Assembly: GCA_951813295.1 (NCBI GenBank)
Contig: CATOTI010000002.1
Span: 3,482,522 to 3,546,521, forward strand
Origin: an uncultured Pseudomonadales bacterium
GTDB taxonomy: Bacteria > Pseudomonadota > Gammaproteobacteria > Pseudomonadales > Azotimanducaceae
Direction of reading: 5' to 3'
DNA length: 64,000 nt
Shown here in pieces: positions 35,562-44,369 of the stretch. Under the pieces are notes generated by a model that was not told where the DNA came from, ran no database searches, and saw nothing but the letters and a program-made list of their open reading frames with translations. Position numbers and translations under genes: made by a program. The first letter of the stretch is position 1. Every line of letters starts with the position of its first letter.

Positions 35562-36731
35562 ATGGCCATCATTTCGGCTGATTCACACGTCGTCGAAGGC
35601 CCCGACGTCTTTACGGGCCTCGCGGAGAAGTTCGGTGACGATGCGCCGCGGGTCGTCAGCGGCGAGGGGCGGGGCGACAGCATCGTAATCCCGGCACACA
35701 AAGGCCGAGGCCGAACCAATGTCGGGATGATGGCGCTCGCGGCGACGCGACTCGACGTCGATGAGCCGCCGGTCGAACGCGCTCATGGCGAAAAGCCCTG
35801 GGTCGGCACCATCAACGATCCAGAGATCAAGGCCTACCTCACCGGCGGCTATTCGGCGATGCGACCGGGTCTCACGGATGGTGCTCGACGCGGCGAGGAT
35901 CAAGACGTCGACGGCGTAGCGCTCGAGGTGCTCTATCCCGGCTTCTTTGCGATGTTCAGCATGCGCAACGTCGAGCTGCTGGTGGCGCTGCAGAAAAACT
36001 ACAACGACTGGCTGCATGATTTCTGTACGGCATCGAACGGTCGCCTTGTCGGGATCGCCGCACTCCCCGTACAGGATCCGCCGGCTGCGCTCGAGGAGCT
36101 CGAGCGGGTGATCCACCTCGGCTATCGCGGCGTGATCGTGCCGAGCAATGCACCGAAGGGACGGCGCTATATGGACGAGGAATACGCCCCGATCTGGGCG
36201 CGCTGCGAAGAAGCGCGTGTCCCGGTCTCGTTTCACGTGGGCTGCGCTTCGCACAATCCGACGTGGGTGAAGGAATACGCAACGGCCGACTCCATCGCCC
36301 TCTACGGCAATACGGCCGCGCTCGTGCAGCCGACCTTGGTCGACTTCATGTGCCGGGGAATTTGCGAGAAGCATCCCAACCTCAAAATCGTCGTTGCCGA
36401 GTTCAACGCCGGCTGGATCGCCTATTGGCTGGATCGTGTCGACCAGGCGTGGAAGCGTGAGTACGGCAGCAATCCCGACATGGCGAAACCGCAGCCTGTG
36501 CACGAGATCTGGCAGCGTCAGTTCTACGCGACGATCGAAAATGATCAGGCAGCGCTTCGCACGCGCGACATGATCGGCGAAGAGACGCTCATGTGGGGTT
36601 CGGACTATCCGCACACCGACTCGACCTGGCCCTGCTCGGCCGCGGTGCTCGATGAGATGTTCGAAGGTTTCTCAGCCGACGCGAAGGCGAAGATCACCCA
36701 CGATACGGTGAAGGCGCTTTATCAGCTCTAG
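35562..36731 (+). CDS. Amidohydrolase-family metal hydrolase (ACMSD-like)
   Basis: 389 residues, TIM-barrel amidohydrolase 2 branch. SADSHVVEGPD provides an N-terminal metal pair variant, SFHVGCASHNPTW the barrel His and GSDYPHTDSTWP the final Asp. The family includes decarboxylases such as ACMSD and gamma-resorcylate decarboxylase, as well as hydrolases. AAAAGGAAAACCG precedes the ATG. Probably co-transcribed with the P450, so a decarboxylation of the demethylated acid is possible (inference). Confidence 0.83.
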   Translation: MAIISADSHVVEGPDVFTGLAEKFGDDAPRVVSGEGRGDSIVIPAHKGRGRTNVGMMALAATRLDVDEPPVERAHGEKPWVGTINDPEIKAYLTGGYSAMRPGLTDGARRGEDQDVDGVALEVLYPGFFAMFSMRNVELLVALQKNYNDWLHDFCTASNGRLVGIAALPVQDPPAALEELERVIHLGYRGVIVPSNAPKGRRYMDEEYAPIWARCEEARVPVSFHVGCASHNPTWVKEYATADSIALYGNTAALVQPTLVDFMCRGICEKHPNLKIVVAEFNAGWIAYWLDRVDQAWKREYGSNPDMAKPQPVHEIWQRQFYATIENDQAALRTRDMIGEETLMWGSDYPHTDSTWPCSAAVLDEMFEGFSADAKAKITHDTVKALYQL

Positions 36732-36806
36732 AGCGGCGGCCGCTAACTCGAGCGGTTCCGTCCGCAATCCAAATCGATTCCCCATAGGAACATGCTTTGG
36801 TTGACG

Positions 36807-36830
36807 ATTGTTGTCATATTTGACAACAAT
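36807..36830 (+). promoter_or_regulatory. Perfect palindrome, likely toxin-antitoxin operator
   Basis: ATTGTTGTCA, four bases, then TGACAACAAT: an exact 10-bp inverted repeat just ahead of the toxin-antitoxin genes. It overlaps or adjoins a TTGACG at 36801. HigA-type antitoxins commonly bind such sites to repress their own operon. Confidence 0.6.
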
Positions 36831-36835
36831 GAAAG

Positions 36836-37182
36836 ATGACTCGTGACACTCGGCCCATCTCATGGATCAAAGCTGCGCAGAAAGACTTTCGAAAATTTCC
36901 TGACGCGGTTCAGCGCATGGGCGGATGGCACTGACGATCCTGGCCGAAGGCCAAATGCCCGATATCGCTAAGCCACTCAAAGGGCTAGGCGCTGGCGTTC
37001 AGGAGATTGTGCTCCGCGATCACAGTGGGACGTACCGGGTGATCTACGCGCTCAAGATCGATGACGATATCTGGGTGATCCATGCGTTCCAGAAAAAGTC
37101 GAAGACCGGGATCAATACGCCCAAGGCAGAAATCGACGTCATTCGAACGCGGCTCAAACGACTGAAAGAGGTACTGTCATGA
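36836..37182 (+). CDS. HigB-like toxin, frameshifted
   Basis: The ATG at 36836 starts RPISWIKAAQKDFRKFPDAV, typical of the Gp49/HigB-like RelE-superfamily ribonucleases. The frame breaks near 36917-36926 and then runs as MALTILAEGQMPDIAKPLKG to LKRLKEVLS. Joined it is about 115 residues, full length for the family, with VIHAFQKKSKTGINTPK as the conserved end. The break has the geometry of a one-base deletion. Overlaps the antitoxin start (ATGA). Either the toxin is inactive or the sequence has an indel error. Confidence 0.75.
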
Positions 37183-37511
37183 GCAAAGAACGAGACGACT
37201 TTGAACTAGCCCGTGGGAGCGGGAACGTGTTCCGCGATCACGGTGATCCGGATGCTGATGTGCAGCAGATGAAGGGTATCCTCGCTGCCTGGATCATTGA
37301 GATCCTGGATGGCGAAGGGCTGACGGTGCGTGCTGCCCACGGCAAGACCGGGATAGCGGCGGCAGACTTTTCGCGGATCCGAAATGGCGATCTCGGGCGG
37401 TTTTCTGTTGATCGGCTGGTGCGAATCGTCAACAAGCTTGATGAAGACACCGAAGTCACCGTGCAGCTCATGCCCCGCGTGGTCGGAGCTGAACCGAGGG
37501 TTACACCGTAA
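37179..37511 (+). CDS. XRE-family antitoxin (HigA-like)
   Basis: 110 residues with a helix-turn-helix at about 48-95: AHGKTGIAAADFSRIRNGDL then FSVDRLVRIVNKLDEDTEV. It follows the toxin gene by a 4-bp overlap, the usual toxin-first order of higBA. The protein should bind the toxin and repress the operon through the palindrome at 36807-36830. Length and HTH look intact. Confidence 0.82.
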   Translation: MSKERDDFELARGSGNVFRDHGDPDADVQQMKGILAAWIIEILDGEGLTVRAAHGKTGIAAADFSRIRNGDLGRFSVDRLVRIVNKLDEDTEVTVQLMPRVVGAEPRVTP

Positions 37512-37683
37512 GCGATCGCCAACCGGGTACGCCTGGGAATTGGCCTTAGCTGAGAGAGTCGGCATCCGTCCGATCGGCTGAGACCCTCGGACCGATCACG
37601 ATCGTCGCGGTGCCTCGTTTTGTCGGGTTAGTCCGCGAGTAGCCGTGTCGGCATAATCGTCCGACATGACGAGGAGACGGACG

Positions 37684-39351
37684 ATGGCACACGATCTGGT
37701 TATTCGCGGCGGGACGATCGTCGATGGCACGGGTGCTCCACCGGTCATTGGAGACGTTGCGGTCGACGGCGACACGATCACCGCGGTGGGTCGAGTCGAT
37801 AGCCGGGGGCACCAGGAAATCGATGCTGAGGGCCACGTCGTCACGCCCGGTTTCATCGATTTGCACACGCACCTGGATGCGCAGATCGGTTGGGATCCTT
37901 ACCTGACGCCGGTCTCCTGGCACGGCGTCACCACGGCACTACTCGGCAACTGCGGCGTCACTTTTGCGCCCTGTAAACCGGCCGACCGTGAGTTCCTTGC
38001 CGAAATGATGGAAACGGTCGAGGACATACCGCGCGAGGCCATCCTGTCGGGGCTGCCGTGGGATTGGCAAACCTATGGCGAGTACCTCGACTCGATCGAA
38101 CAACTCGATCCAGCCATCAACGTGGCGGGTATGGTCGGTCACGCTGCGGTTCGTTTCTATGTGATGGGACATCGTGGGATCGATGAGAACCCGACCGCGG
38201 CCGAGATCGACGAGATCGCCGACGTCGCGGGCCGATCGGTTCGCGACGGTGCGATCGGCTTCTCGACCAACCGCTTGCCGGCACACCGTCTCCCTGATGG
38301 TCGGTCGATACCGGGGACGTTTGCCGAGGCCCCGGAACTCGAAGCGATTGCGCGCCAGGTCGGTGCAGCCAACGGCTTGATGCAGAACGTGCCGTGGTAT
38401 CAGAAGGGCGAGATCGAGAAGGATCTCGAGCTACTCGGCAAGCAGGCCAGGGCGGGCGGTGGTCGCGTACTTTTCAGCGTCGTCGAGACCAACTCGTTCC
38501 GATTCGACGATCCGCATCACATCGTCGAAGCCCAGCGAGCCGAGGGACTCGAGATCTACGGCGTGACGGTGCCGCGACCTGGCGGTTTTGTCTCGTCGCT
38601 CCACACCAACATTTTCTTCCCGAGCTGGAAGGTGCTCCGTGAAACCCCTGTCGACGCTCGCCTCGGCAAGATACGCGATGCGGCGTTTCGGGATGAGCTT
38701 GTCCGGCTCGCGAAAGATGATCCCGCCAGCGAACGTTTCGCGTCGGGTTTGCGTTTTATGGGGTTGGAGCCGCGCCCGGTCTATACCCGCTCGCGGGAAG
38801 ACAACCTCGTGGCGATGGCGGCCGAACGCGACGAGCATCCGGCGGAAACCTGGCTCGCGCTGATGCTCGAACACGACGGTGAGGCGGTCTTCCACATGCC
38901 GTTTTTCAACATGAACTTCGACGCCGTCGAGTCGCTCATGGCACGTGACTGGGTCGTGCCCGGACTGGGCGATGCCGGCGCGCACGTCTCGCAGATCATG
39001 GACTCGGGCTGGGCCTCGTTCCTTCTGAGTCACTGGGTGCGCGACCGGGGTGTTTTACCGATCGAGTCGGCAGTTCACCGAATGACCGGCCGTGCGGCAC
39101 GCGTTCTTGCGCTCCATGACCGTGGCGTTCTGCGTGACGGCAAACGTGCCGACATCAACGTCATCGACCTCGACCGAGTGGCCGAACGGCAACCGCGCGT
39201 CGTCGCCGATTTCCCGCACGGCAAGAATCGCCTGATCCAACGCGCGGTGGGTTACCTCGCGACGGTGGTCAACGGCGCTGTGATCTTGAAGGACGATGAA
39301 CACACGGGGCTGCGCGGCGGGCGCGTGCTTCGCAGCACCGACTCGCCATAA
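37684..39351 (+). CDS. D-aminoacylase/N-acyl-D-amino-acid deacylase-like amidohydrolase
   Basis: 555 residues from the ATG at 37684 with GAGGAGA eight bases upstream; an ATG at 37666 would add six residues. LVIRGGTIVDGTGAPPV opens the beta-sandwich, VTPGFIDLHTHLDAQIGW holds the HxH metal motif, NCGVTFAPC the conserved Cys region and GLGDAGAHVSQIMDS the last Asp. The family removes acyl groups from N-acyl-D-amino acids or opens cyclic amides. Cytoplasmic. No neighbour is an obvious partner. Confidence 0.83.
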   Translation: MAHDLVIRGGTIVDGTGAPPVIGDVAVDGDTITAVGRVDSRGHQEIDAEGHVVTPGFIDLHTHLDAQIGWDPYLTPVSWHGVTTALLGNCGVTFAPCKPADREFLAEMMETVEDIPREAILSGLPWDWQTYGEYLDSIEQLDPAINVAGMVGHAAVRFYVMGHRGIDENPTAAEIDEIADVAGRSVRDGAIGFSTNRLPAHRLPDGRSIPGTFAEAPELEAIARQVGAANGLMQNVPWYQKGEIEKDLELLGKQARAGGGRVLFSVVETNSFRFDDPHHIVEAQRAEGLEIYGVTVPRPGGFVSSLHTNIFFPSWKVLRETPVDARLGKIRDAAFRDELVRLAKDDPASERFASGLRFMGLEPRPVYTRSREDNLVAMAAERDEHPAETWLALMLEHDGEAVFHMPFFNMNFDAVESLMARDWVVPGLGDAGAHVSQIMDSGWASFLLSHWVRDRGVLPIESAVHRMTGRAARVLALHDRGVLRDGKRADINVIDLDRVAERQPRVVADFPHGKNRLIQRAVGYLATVVNGAVILKDDEHTGLRGGRVLRSTDSP

Positions 39352-39376
39352 GTACTGCAGGCGCCAGGGGCGGCGA

Positions 39377-41263
39377 TCAGGCCGTTTGCAGCAACTGGAA
39401 CGTTCGATCGTAATCGCCTTCGGGATTGATGTAGTCGCCGTCGTAGGCCCAGCGGGCGACGCTCAAGGACTGTTCTCGATCGGCGTCGGCGCCGTGGTCG
39501 AGCAGTAGTTCAACGACCCGGGCGTGGCCCATCCACGCTGCGTGGGCGAGTGCCGAGAACTCGCTCCAGCCGGTCTGGCGGGCGGAAAAACCGCTCTCGA
39601 GCATCGTCTCGACGCCCACGAGGTTGCCGCGCTGGGCTACGTGCGTGATCGCTTCTAAGTCGTGCGGTGCCAAGGCACCGACGCCGCCGAGGTCTTTGCC
39701 AAGCGTCGCCGCGCGTTTCGCATCACCAGCGGCGCATGCCGCGATAAATGTCCCTGTCTGGTCGAGGCTCACGGGTTCGGCGCCGTGACGCTCGAGCAGG
39801 TCCATGACGGCTTGGTCGTTAAAACGCGTCGCGAGTCCGAGCGGCGTTTCGCCGGGAATCGTCGGCCAGATTGACGCGGTCGCGCTCATCTTTGCGTTGA
39901 CGTCGCCACCGGCTCGGATAATCGCGTCGACGGTGTCCGCGCGACGACCGCGCTTGATCGCCCAATGCAGATTCGTCTCTTCCGTGCCGGAACTCGGATG
40001 CCGGTCGTTCGGGTCGGCCCCGTGGGCCAGGAACCAGACGACCATCGCGTGGTTTTCGAAGTCGAGCATTCGCCGCAAGAGATAACTCAGCCGATCGGTC
40101 GGCATGCCGCCCGCTGCCATCGCATCCATGAACGCGACGTCGCGAGCGGACGGTGCGTGGTAGAGATGCGCTTCGATGTCCCAATCCTGGCCGGCATCGA
40201 TGATCCGCTCGGTGAGTGGAAGGTTGCCGAGAACTCGCGCAGCCCCGTACAGGCAGGTCCCGTTGTTGCCCCATTTGTCGAACTGGAACTTGGCACTGGC
40301 GTTGGCGCCTGCACGAAGCAGCACGTCCGCTGCTTCGACTGCTTGCGTGCCGAGATCTTCGTGCTCGCGCAGATATTGGGAAAAGCAGAGATAGAGGAGG
40401 GGAGGCCAGTTGCGCGGACCGCCCGGTCTATCGGCCAGGCCCGGGTCGTGTTCGAGCAGCCGCGTGATGGTGGCGACGTCTGCCACCACGGCCGCGGCAT
40501 AGATGTCGGCTTCGGCGAGACGCGGTTCGCCCTTCAACAGTGTATCGGCGGTGTTGAGTTCGCCGGGCGATCCGAAGGTCTGCCCTTCTTCAGCCGGATT
40601 CGGCTGCCAGTTCCAGACGGCGCCGGCGGCCGTGATGAAGCGAACGACTTGATCTGTGAAGTCGGCGGGGAGTTCCGTTGTCATCGCGAGTTCCTCGAGT
40701 GGTGCAACGAGATCGCGGCCGCGGAGAGCTTCCTTGAGCTTCCGGCGGCCACGACTGAGGTGGGATCTGATGGTGCCAATCGGTTCATCGAGCGCGCTGG
40801 CGATCTCCGCATAGTTCAACCCGCGCAGGTGGAAGAGCACGATTGCGGACCGCTGAGGAGTCGAAAGCCGTGTGATCGCGTCGTTGATTGCTTGGGCGGT
40901 TTGCTCGCGCGATACGTCGCGTTCGGGCGCGTCCTCGGCGGCTATGTCGTCGCGCGCCTCAGAGATCGGTGTTCGGCGACGGATCGAATCGAGTGTCACG
41001 GTTCGCGCGATCTGGCGCAGCCACGGCGCGAACCGTTCGGGCTCGCGCAGTGTCGTGAGCTTCTGCCAGGCCTTTAAGAAAACCTCCTGGGTCAGATCCT
41101 GGGCTTCGCTCCAGTCGCCCGAGCTCGCATGGATCAAGCCGTAGATCATGGCTTGGTGCTGGTCCACCAGGTGCGCGAAGGCCCTGGCATCGCGAATGGG
41201 CCCGCGGGCCGCTTCGATGAGCGTCGCGAGATCGGTGTCGTGTTTGTCGATTGGCGTGTTCAC
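39377..41263 (-). CDS. ECF-type sigma factor fused to ankyrin repeats
   Basis: 628 residues from a GTG at 41263. Residues about 27-95 are a sigma-70 region 2 (AFAHLVDQHQAMIYGLIH; SEAQDLTQEVFLKAWQKL) and 128-182 a region 4 with the helix-turn-helix LNYAEIASALDEPIGTIRSH. A linker follows, then an ankyrin-type repeat domain from about 252 to the end (for example LLRAGANASAKF; LLERHGAEPVSLD; VVELLLDHGADADRE). An ECF sigma normally has about 180-200 residues. The fusion may sense a ligand or partner protein and control promoter choice; no anti-sigma gene is nearby. No frameshift. The operator-like 13-bp repeats at 41291-41322 lie just upstream. Confidence 0.85.
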   Translation of the reverse strand: MNTPIDKHDTDLATLIEAARGPIRDARAFAHLVDQHQAMIYGLIHASSGDWSEAQDLTQEVFLKAWQKLTTLREPERFAPWLRQIARTVTLDSIRRRTPISEARDDIAAEDAPERDVSREQTAQAINDAITRLSTPQRSAIVLFHLRGLNYAEIASALDEPIGTIRSHLSRGRRKLKEALRGRDLVAPLEELAMTTELPADFTDQVVRFITAAGAVWNWQPNPAEEGQTFGSPGELNTADTLLKGEPRLAEADIYAAAVVADVATITRLLEHDPGLADRPGGPRNWPPLLYLCFSQYLREHEDLGTQAVEAADVLLRAGANASAKFQFDKWGNNGTCLYGAARVLGNLPLTERIIDAGQDWDIEAHLYHAPSARDVAFMDAMAAGGMPTDRLSYLLRRMLDFENHAMVVWFLAHGADPNDRHPSSGTEETNLHWAIKRGRRADTVDAIIRAGGDVNAKMSATASIWPTIPGETPLGLATRFNDQAVMDLLERHGAEPVSLDQTGTFIAACAAGDAKRAATLGKDLGGVGALAPHDLEAITHVAQRGNLVGVETMLESGFSARQTGWSEFSALAHAAWMGHARVVELLLDHGADADREQSLSVARWAYDGDYINPEGDYDRTFQLLQTA

Positions 41264-41401
41264 ATAGAAGAGACGATGACGGCTCCGAAAAAGTTGCAGT
41301 AAAAGGTTGCAGCAATAAGTTGTGGTCAGGTGTCGTTTGAGACGTGGGCGAAGTGTACGTTCGTTGTCTGACCGCTCGAGGAACGGGCACGCGGAGGGCT
41401 A

Positions 41402-42253
41402 ATGGTCGAAGTAGAACCGTTGACGCCGGCAATCGGCGCGGAAATCACGGGAATTGATCTGCGTGACATCGATGCCGAAACGGCGGATTGGATCCTCGCG
41501 AAGCTGATCGACCACAAGGTCGTTTTCTTCCGGGATCAGGAACTCGACACGGAGGCACATGTCGCCTTTGCGCGCCGCTTCGGGGCGCTCGAGACGCACC
41601 CGGTCAAGCCGAAGGAAGGATTTCCCGAGGTGATGGTGCTGCACGCCGACGGCGACCATCCGCCCGCCTGTACGGCCTATTGGCATTCAGACGTGACGTG
41701 GCGGCCGGATCCGTCCTTGGGCTCGATTCTCTATGCGCGCGAAGTTCCGCCGGTCGGGGGCGATACGCTCTTTGCCAACATGGAAGCCGCGTACGAAGGC
41801 CTCGATGACGAGACCAAGGCGCTGATCGAAGGGCGCTACGCAATCCATGAGTTCGAGCCCTTGCGACGTACGCTCATCGCGAGTGGCGCGGATGAGGAGC
41901 GCATCGCGCGTTACGAAGAAAAGTACCCGAGCGTGCGCCACCCGATCGTTCGCGCGCACCCAGCGACCGGTCGGCCGTCGCTTTACGTGAACTGCCTTTT
42001 CACCATGGGCATCGAAGGGATGCCCATTGAGGAGGCGAAGCCCTTGCTCGAGCGGTTGTACGCGCAAGCCAAAAAACCTGAATATCAGTGCCGATTTCGT
42101 TGGCGCAGGCACTCTGTCGCTTTCTGGGACAACCGCGCGACGCAGCACTATGCCGCCGCCGATTACTTTCCCGCCATCCGCACGATGGAACGTGTGACGA
42201 TCGAGGGTGAAAAGCCCCTTCCTTACTGTGGAGCAGACGATGGCAACGCTTGA
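41402..42253 (+). CDS. TauD/TfdA-family Fe(II)/2-oxoglutarate dioxygenase
   Basis: 283 residues. LTPAIGAEITGIDLRDIDAE is the typical N-terminus; His95 and Asp97 (YWHSDVTW) form the HxD of the iron triad, with the distal His in ATQHYAAADYF and a 2OG-binding Arg in RTMERVTIEG. Relatives hydroxylate taurine, sulfate esters or phenoxy-acids; substrate unknown. GGAGGGCTA precedes the ATG. It overlaps the start of the alpha/beta hydrolase by 14 bp. Confidence 0.88.
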   Translation: MVEVEPLTPAIGAEITGIDLRDIDAETADWILAKLIDHKVVFFRDQELDTEAHVAFARRFGALETHPVKPKEGFPEVMVLHADGDHPPACTAYWHSDVTWRPDPSLGSILYAREVPPVGGDTLFANMEAAYEGLDDETKALIEGRYAIHEFEPLRRTLIASGADEERIARYEEKYPSVRHPIVRAHPATGRPSLYVNCLFTMGIEGMPIEEAKPLLERLYAQAKKPEYQCRFRWRRHSVAFWDNRATQHYAAADYFPAIRTMERVTIEGEKPLPYCGADDGNA

Positions 42254-42959
42254 TCGCGAGGGTGTCGAGATCTACTACGAGCATCACCGCTCGAATCTTA
42301 ACGGCGCACCGACGATTCTCATGAGTCACGGCTACACGGCCACATCGGCCATGTGGACCGGTCAGATCGAAGCGCTGACGAAGACGCACGACTTGATCAT
42401 CTGGGACATGCGTGGACACGGCCGTTCCGCGAGCCCCGCGGATCAGACGCTCTATTCCGAACGGCTCACGGTTGATGACATGGCGGCTCTGCTCGACGCC
42501 TGTGGGGTCGATTCGGCCATCATTGGGGGCCTTTCGCTCGGCGGGTACATGACGCTCGCGTTCCACCTCGCCTACCGCGAACGATGTGATGCGCTCATGC
42601 TTTTCGACACGGGACCGGGCTACAAGAGCGACAAGGGCCGGGCCGCGTGGAACCAGACGGCGGCGGACCGTGCGGAGGCGTTCGAGCGGGAGGGGCTCGC
42701 GGCCCTCGGCGCGGGCGCGGAAGTTCGGATCAGCCTGCATTCATCCGCCCAGGGCCTCGCCAACGCGGCGCGCGGATTGCTCGCGCAGGTCGATGATCGG
42801 GTGATCCAGTCGTTACCCGATATCCGCATCCCGACGTTGGTGCTGGTCGGCGAAGACGATGCGCCGTTTCGTACGCCGACCGACTACATGGCCGGGAAGA
42901 TTCCCGGGGCGGACAAGATCGTCATCGAAGGCGCCGGCCATGCTTCGAACATCGACTGA
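42240..42959 (+). CDS. Alpha/beta hydrolase with premature stop
   Basis: 239 residues from the ATG at 42240, preceded by GGAG, inside the end of the TauD gene. SHGYTATSAMWT is the oxyanion region and Ser99 in IGGLSLGGYM the nucleophile. The catalytic His is in EGAGHASNID, after which TGA stops. In the same frame PAAFNRAVEGFVSRL follows and ends at 43007, exactly what the last helix of this fold should be, so the stop looks premature by 16 codons. The His is retained, so activity may survive. Confidence 0.8.
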   Translation: MATLDREGVEIYYEHHRSNLNGAPTILMSHGYTATSAMWTGQIEALTKTHDLIIWDMRGHGRSASPADQTLYSERLTVDDMAALLDACGVDSAIIGGLSLGGYMTLAFHLAYRERCDALMLFDTGPGYKSDKGRAAWNQTAADRAEAFEREGLAALGAGAEVRISLHSSAQGLANAARGLLAQVDDRVIQSLPDIRIPTLVLVGEDDAPFRTPTDYMAGKIPGADKIVIEGAGHASNID

Positions 42960-43025
42960 CCGGCAGCATTCAACCGCGCCGTCGAAGGGTTCGTTTCGCG
43001 CCTCTGAAAATTCGAGTATAGAGCC

Positions 43026-43757
43026 ATGCCATATGCCGAAAATCGTGGCCAACGAATTCATTACGAAGTCGCGGGAGACGGCCCGCTCGTCGTCCTGCAG
43101 CATGGCTTCTTAATGAACGAGGCGAGCTGGCGCGAATGCGGGTTCGTCGACGGGCTGACGGATCGATTCATGGTGGCGACGGTCGATTCGCTCGGCCACG
43201 GCGAGAGCGATAAGCCGGAAGATCCGAACCGCTACCGGATCGAGGAACGCGCGGGTGACATCGTGGCGGTCATCGACGCGTTGGGAGCCGACCGCGCGCA
43301 TGTTATGGGCTACTCGATGGGTGGCTGGATGTCTTGCGGCGTCGCCCAGCACTATCCCGAACGTCTCGCTTCGTTGGTCATCGGTGGATGGGACTGTGTC
43401 GACGGCATGGCGGCGGCGATCGGCTCGACGCGGATCGAGTTCGACGCGTTTCTCGATATGGCGAAAGAAGCCGCGCCCGAGCTCACCGAATGGGTGACCG
43501 GCGCATTGGCCAAAGCGCTCGACCCCTGCTACGTACAGCTCTACGACACCGAGGGCTCAGAGCGTGCGGTCCTCGATCTCGACGTCCCCGTACTCCTGTG
43601 GAACGGGATGGAAGATCCGTACCACGAGCCGATGCTCGATTTCGCGCGGCGCCACGGCTTCCAATACCTCGCAACGGAAGGTGATCACATCGCGGCGAAG
43701 ATGAATGGCGCACCCCAGGTCCTGCCGACCCTTCGGCGTTTTCTATCGGGCGCCTGA
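43026..43757 (+). CDS. Alpha/beta hydrolase
   Basis: 243 residues of the alpha/beta hydrolase fold. QHGFLMNEASWRE, the nucleophile elbow GYSMGGW with Ser97 and the final EGDHIAAKM with the catalytic His are all present. It resembles esterases and haloalkane-dehalogenase-like or C-C hydrolases but the substrate is unclear. It is preceded by the other hydrolase and followed by the convergent Lrp gene after 10 bp. Confidence 0.83.
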   Translation: MPYAENRGQRIHYEVAGDGPLVVLQHGFLMNEASWRECGFVDGLTDRFMVATVDSLGHGESDKPEDPNRYRIEERAGDIVAVIDALGADRAHVMGYSMGGWMSCGVAQHYPERLASLVIGGWDCVDGMAAAIGSTRIEFDAFLDMAKEAAPELTEWVTGALAKALDPCYVQLYDTEGSERAVLDLDVPVLLWNGMEDPYHEPMLDFARRHGFQYLATEGDHIAAKMNGAPQVLPTLRRFLSGA

Positions 43758-43767
43758 GATCGGTCGG

Positions 43768-44247
43768 TCAGACCGGCCCGATCGCGTCCTGAAACGGCTT
43801 CACGATCTTGAGCACGATGGATGACGAAGCGTCTTTGACGGCCGGAAAGCTCAAGAGTTCGTCCTCGATGAACTGGCCGAGCGCCTCGAGGTCCCTGGCG
43901 ACGACCTCGAGCAGATAGTCGACGTCGCCCGAGAGCATGTGACCTGCTTGGATGCGGGGTTCGCTCTGTACGTACTCGCGAAAAACCTCGGCAGCCGTGA
44001 CGTTCTGTCGCTCGATGTTAACGGCGACGAACGCTTTGACGTGATGCCCCTGCGCTTTCTCGTTCAGGCGGATCGTGAACTTGTCGATGATGCCGCGACT
44101 CGTCAGTGCCTGAACGCGGCGCTGGCAAGCACTAGCGGATAAGTTGACGCGGTCGGCCATCTGCGCCCAGCTCATTCGACCGTCGTGCGACAGCTCCTGG
44201 AGGATCGCTCGATCAAATCGATCCATGCGGTGGATTCCTGCGCTCAT
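43768..44247 (-). CDS. Lrp/AsnC-family transcriptional regulator
   Basis: 159 residues. The N-terminal HTH (about 15-55: LQELSHDGRMSWAQMADRVN, LSASACQRRVQAL) and the C-terminal ligand-binding RAM domain (MLSGDVDYLLEVVARDLEAL) are complete. The family controls amino-acid metabolism. It is divergent from the HPPD-like gene (122 bp between starts), so it probably regulates it. Confidence 0.9.
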   Translation of the reverse strand: MSAGIHRMDRFDRAILQELSHDGRMSWAQMADRVNLSASACQRRVQALTSRGIIDKFTIRLNEKAQGHHVKAFVAVNIERQNVTAAEVFREYVQSEPRIQAGHMLSGDVDYLLEVVARDLEALGQFIEDELLSFPAVKDASSSIVLKIVKPFQDAIGPV

Positions 44248-44369
44248 CGTTTATAGTGCGCAAGAATAGCGCGTGATGTGGCTCCGTAGGCTGCGAAAAC
44301 GCCGTCACCCTGCGAACCTTCGTCCGTACACTTTTTGGCCATTGTTCAAGACGCCAATGAGTAGGGCAT

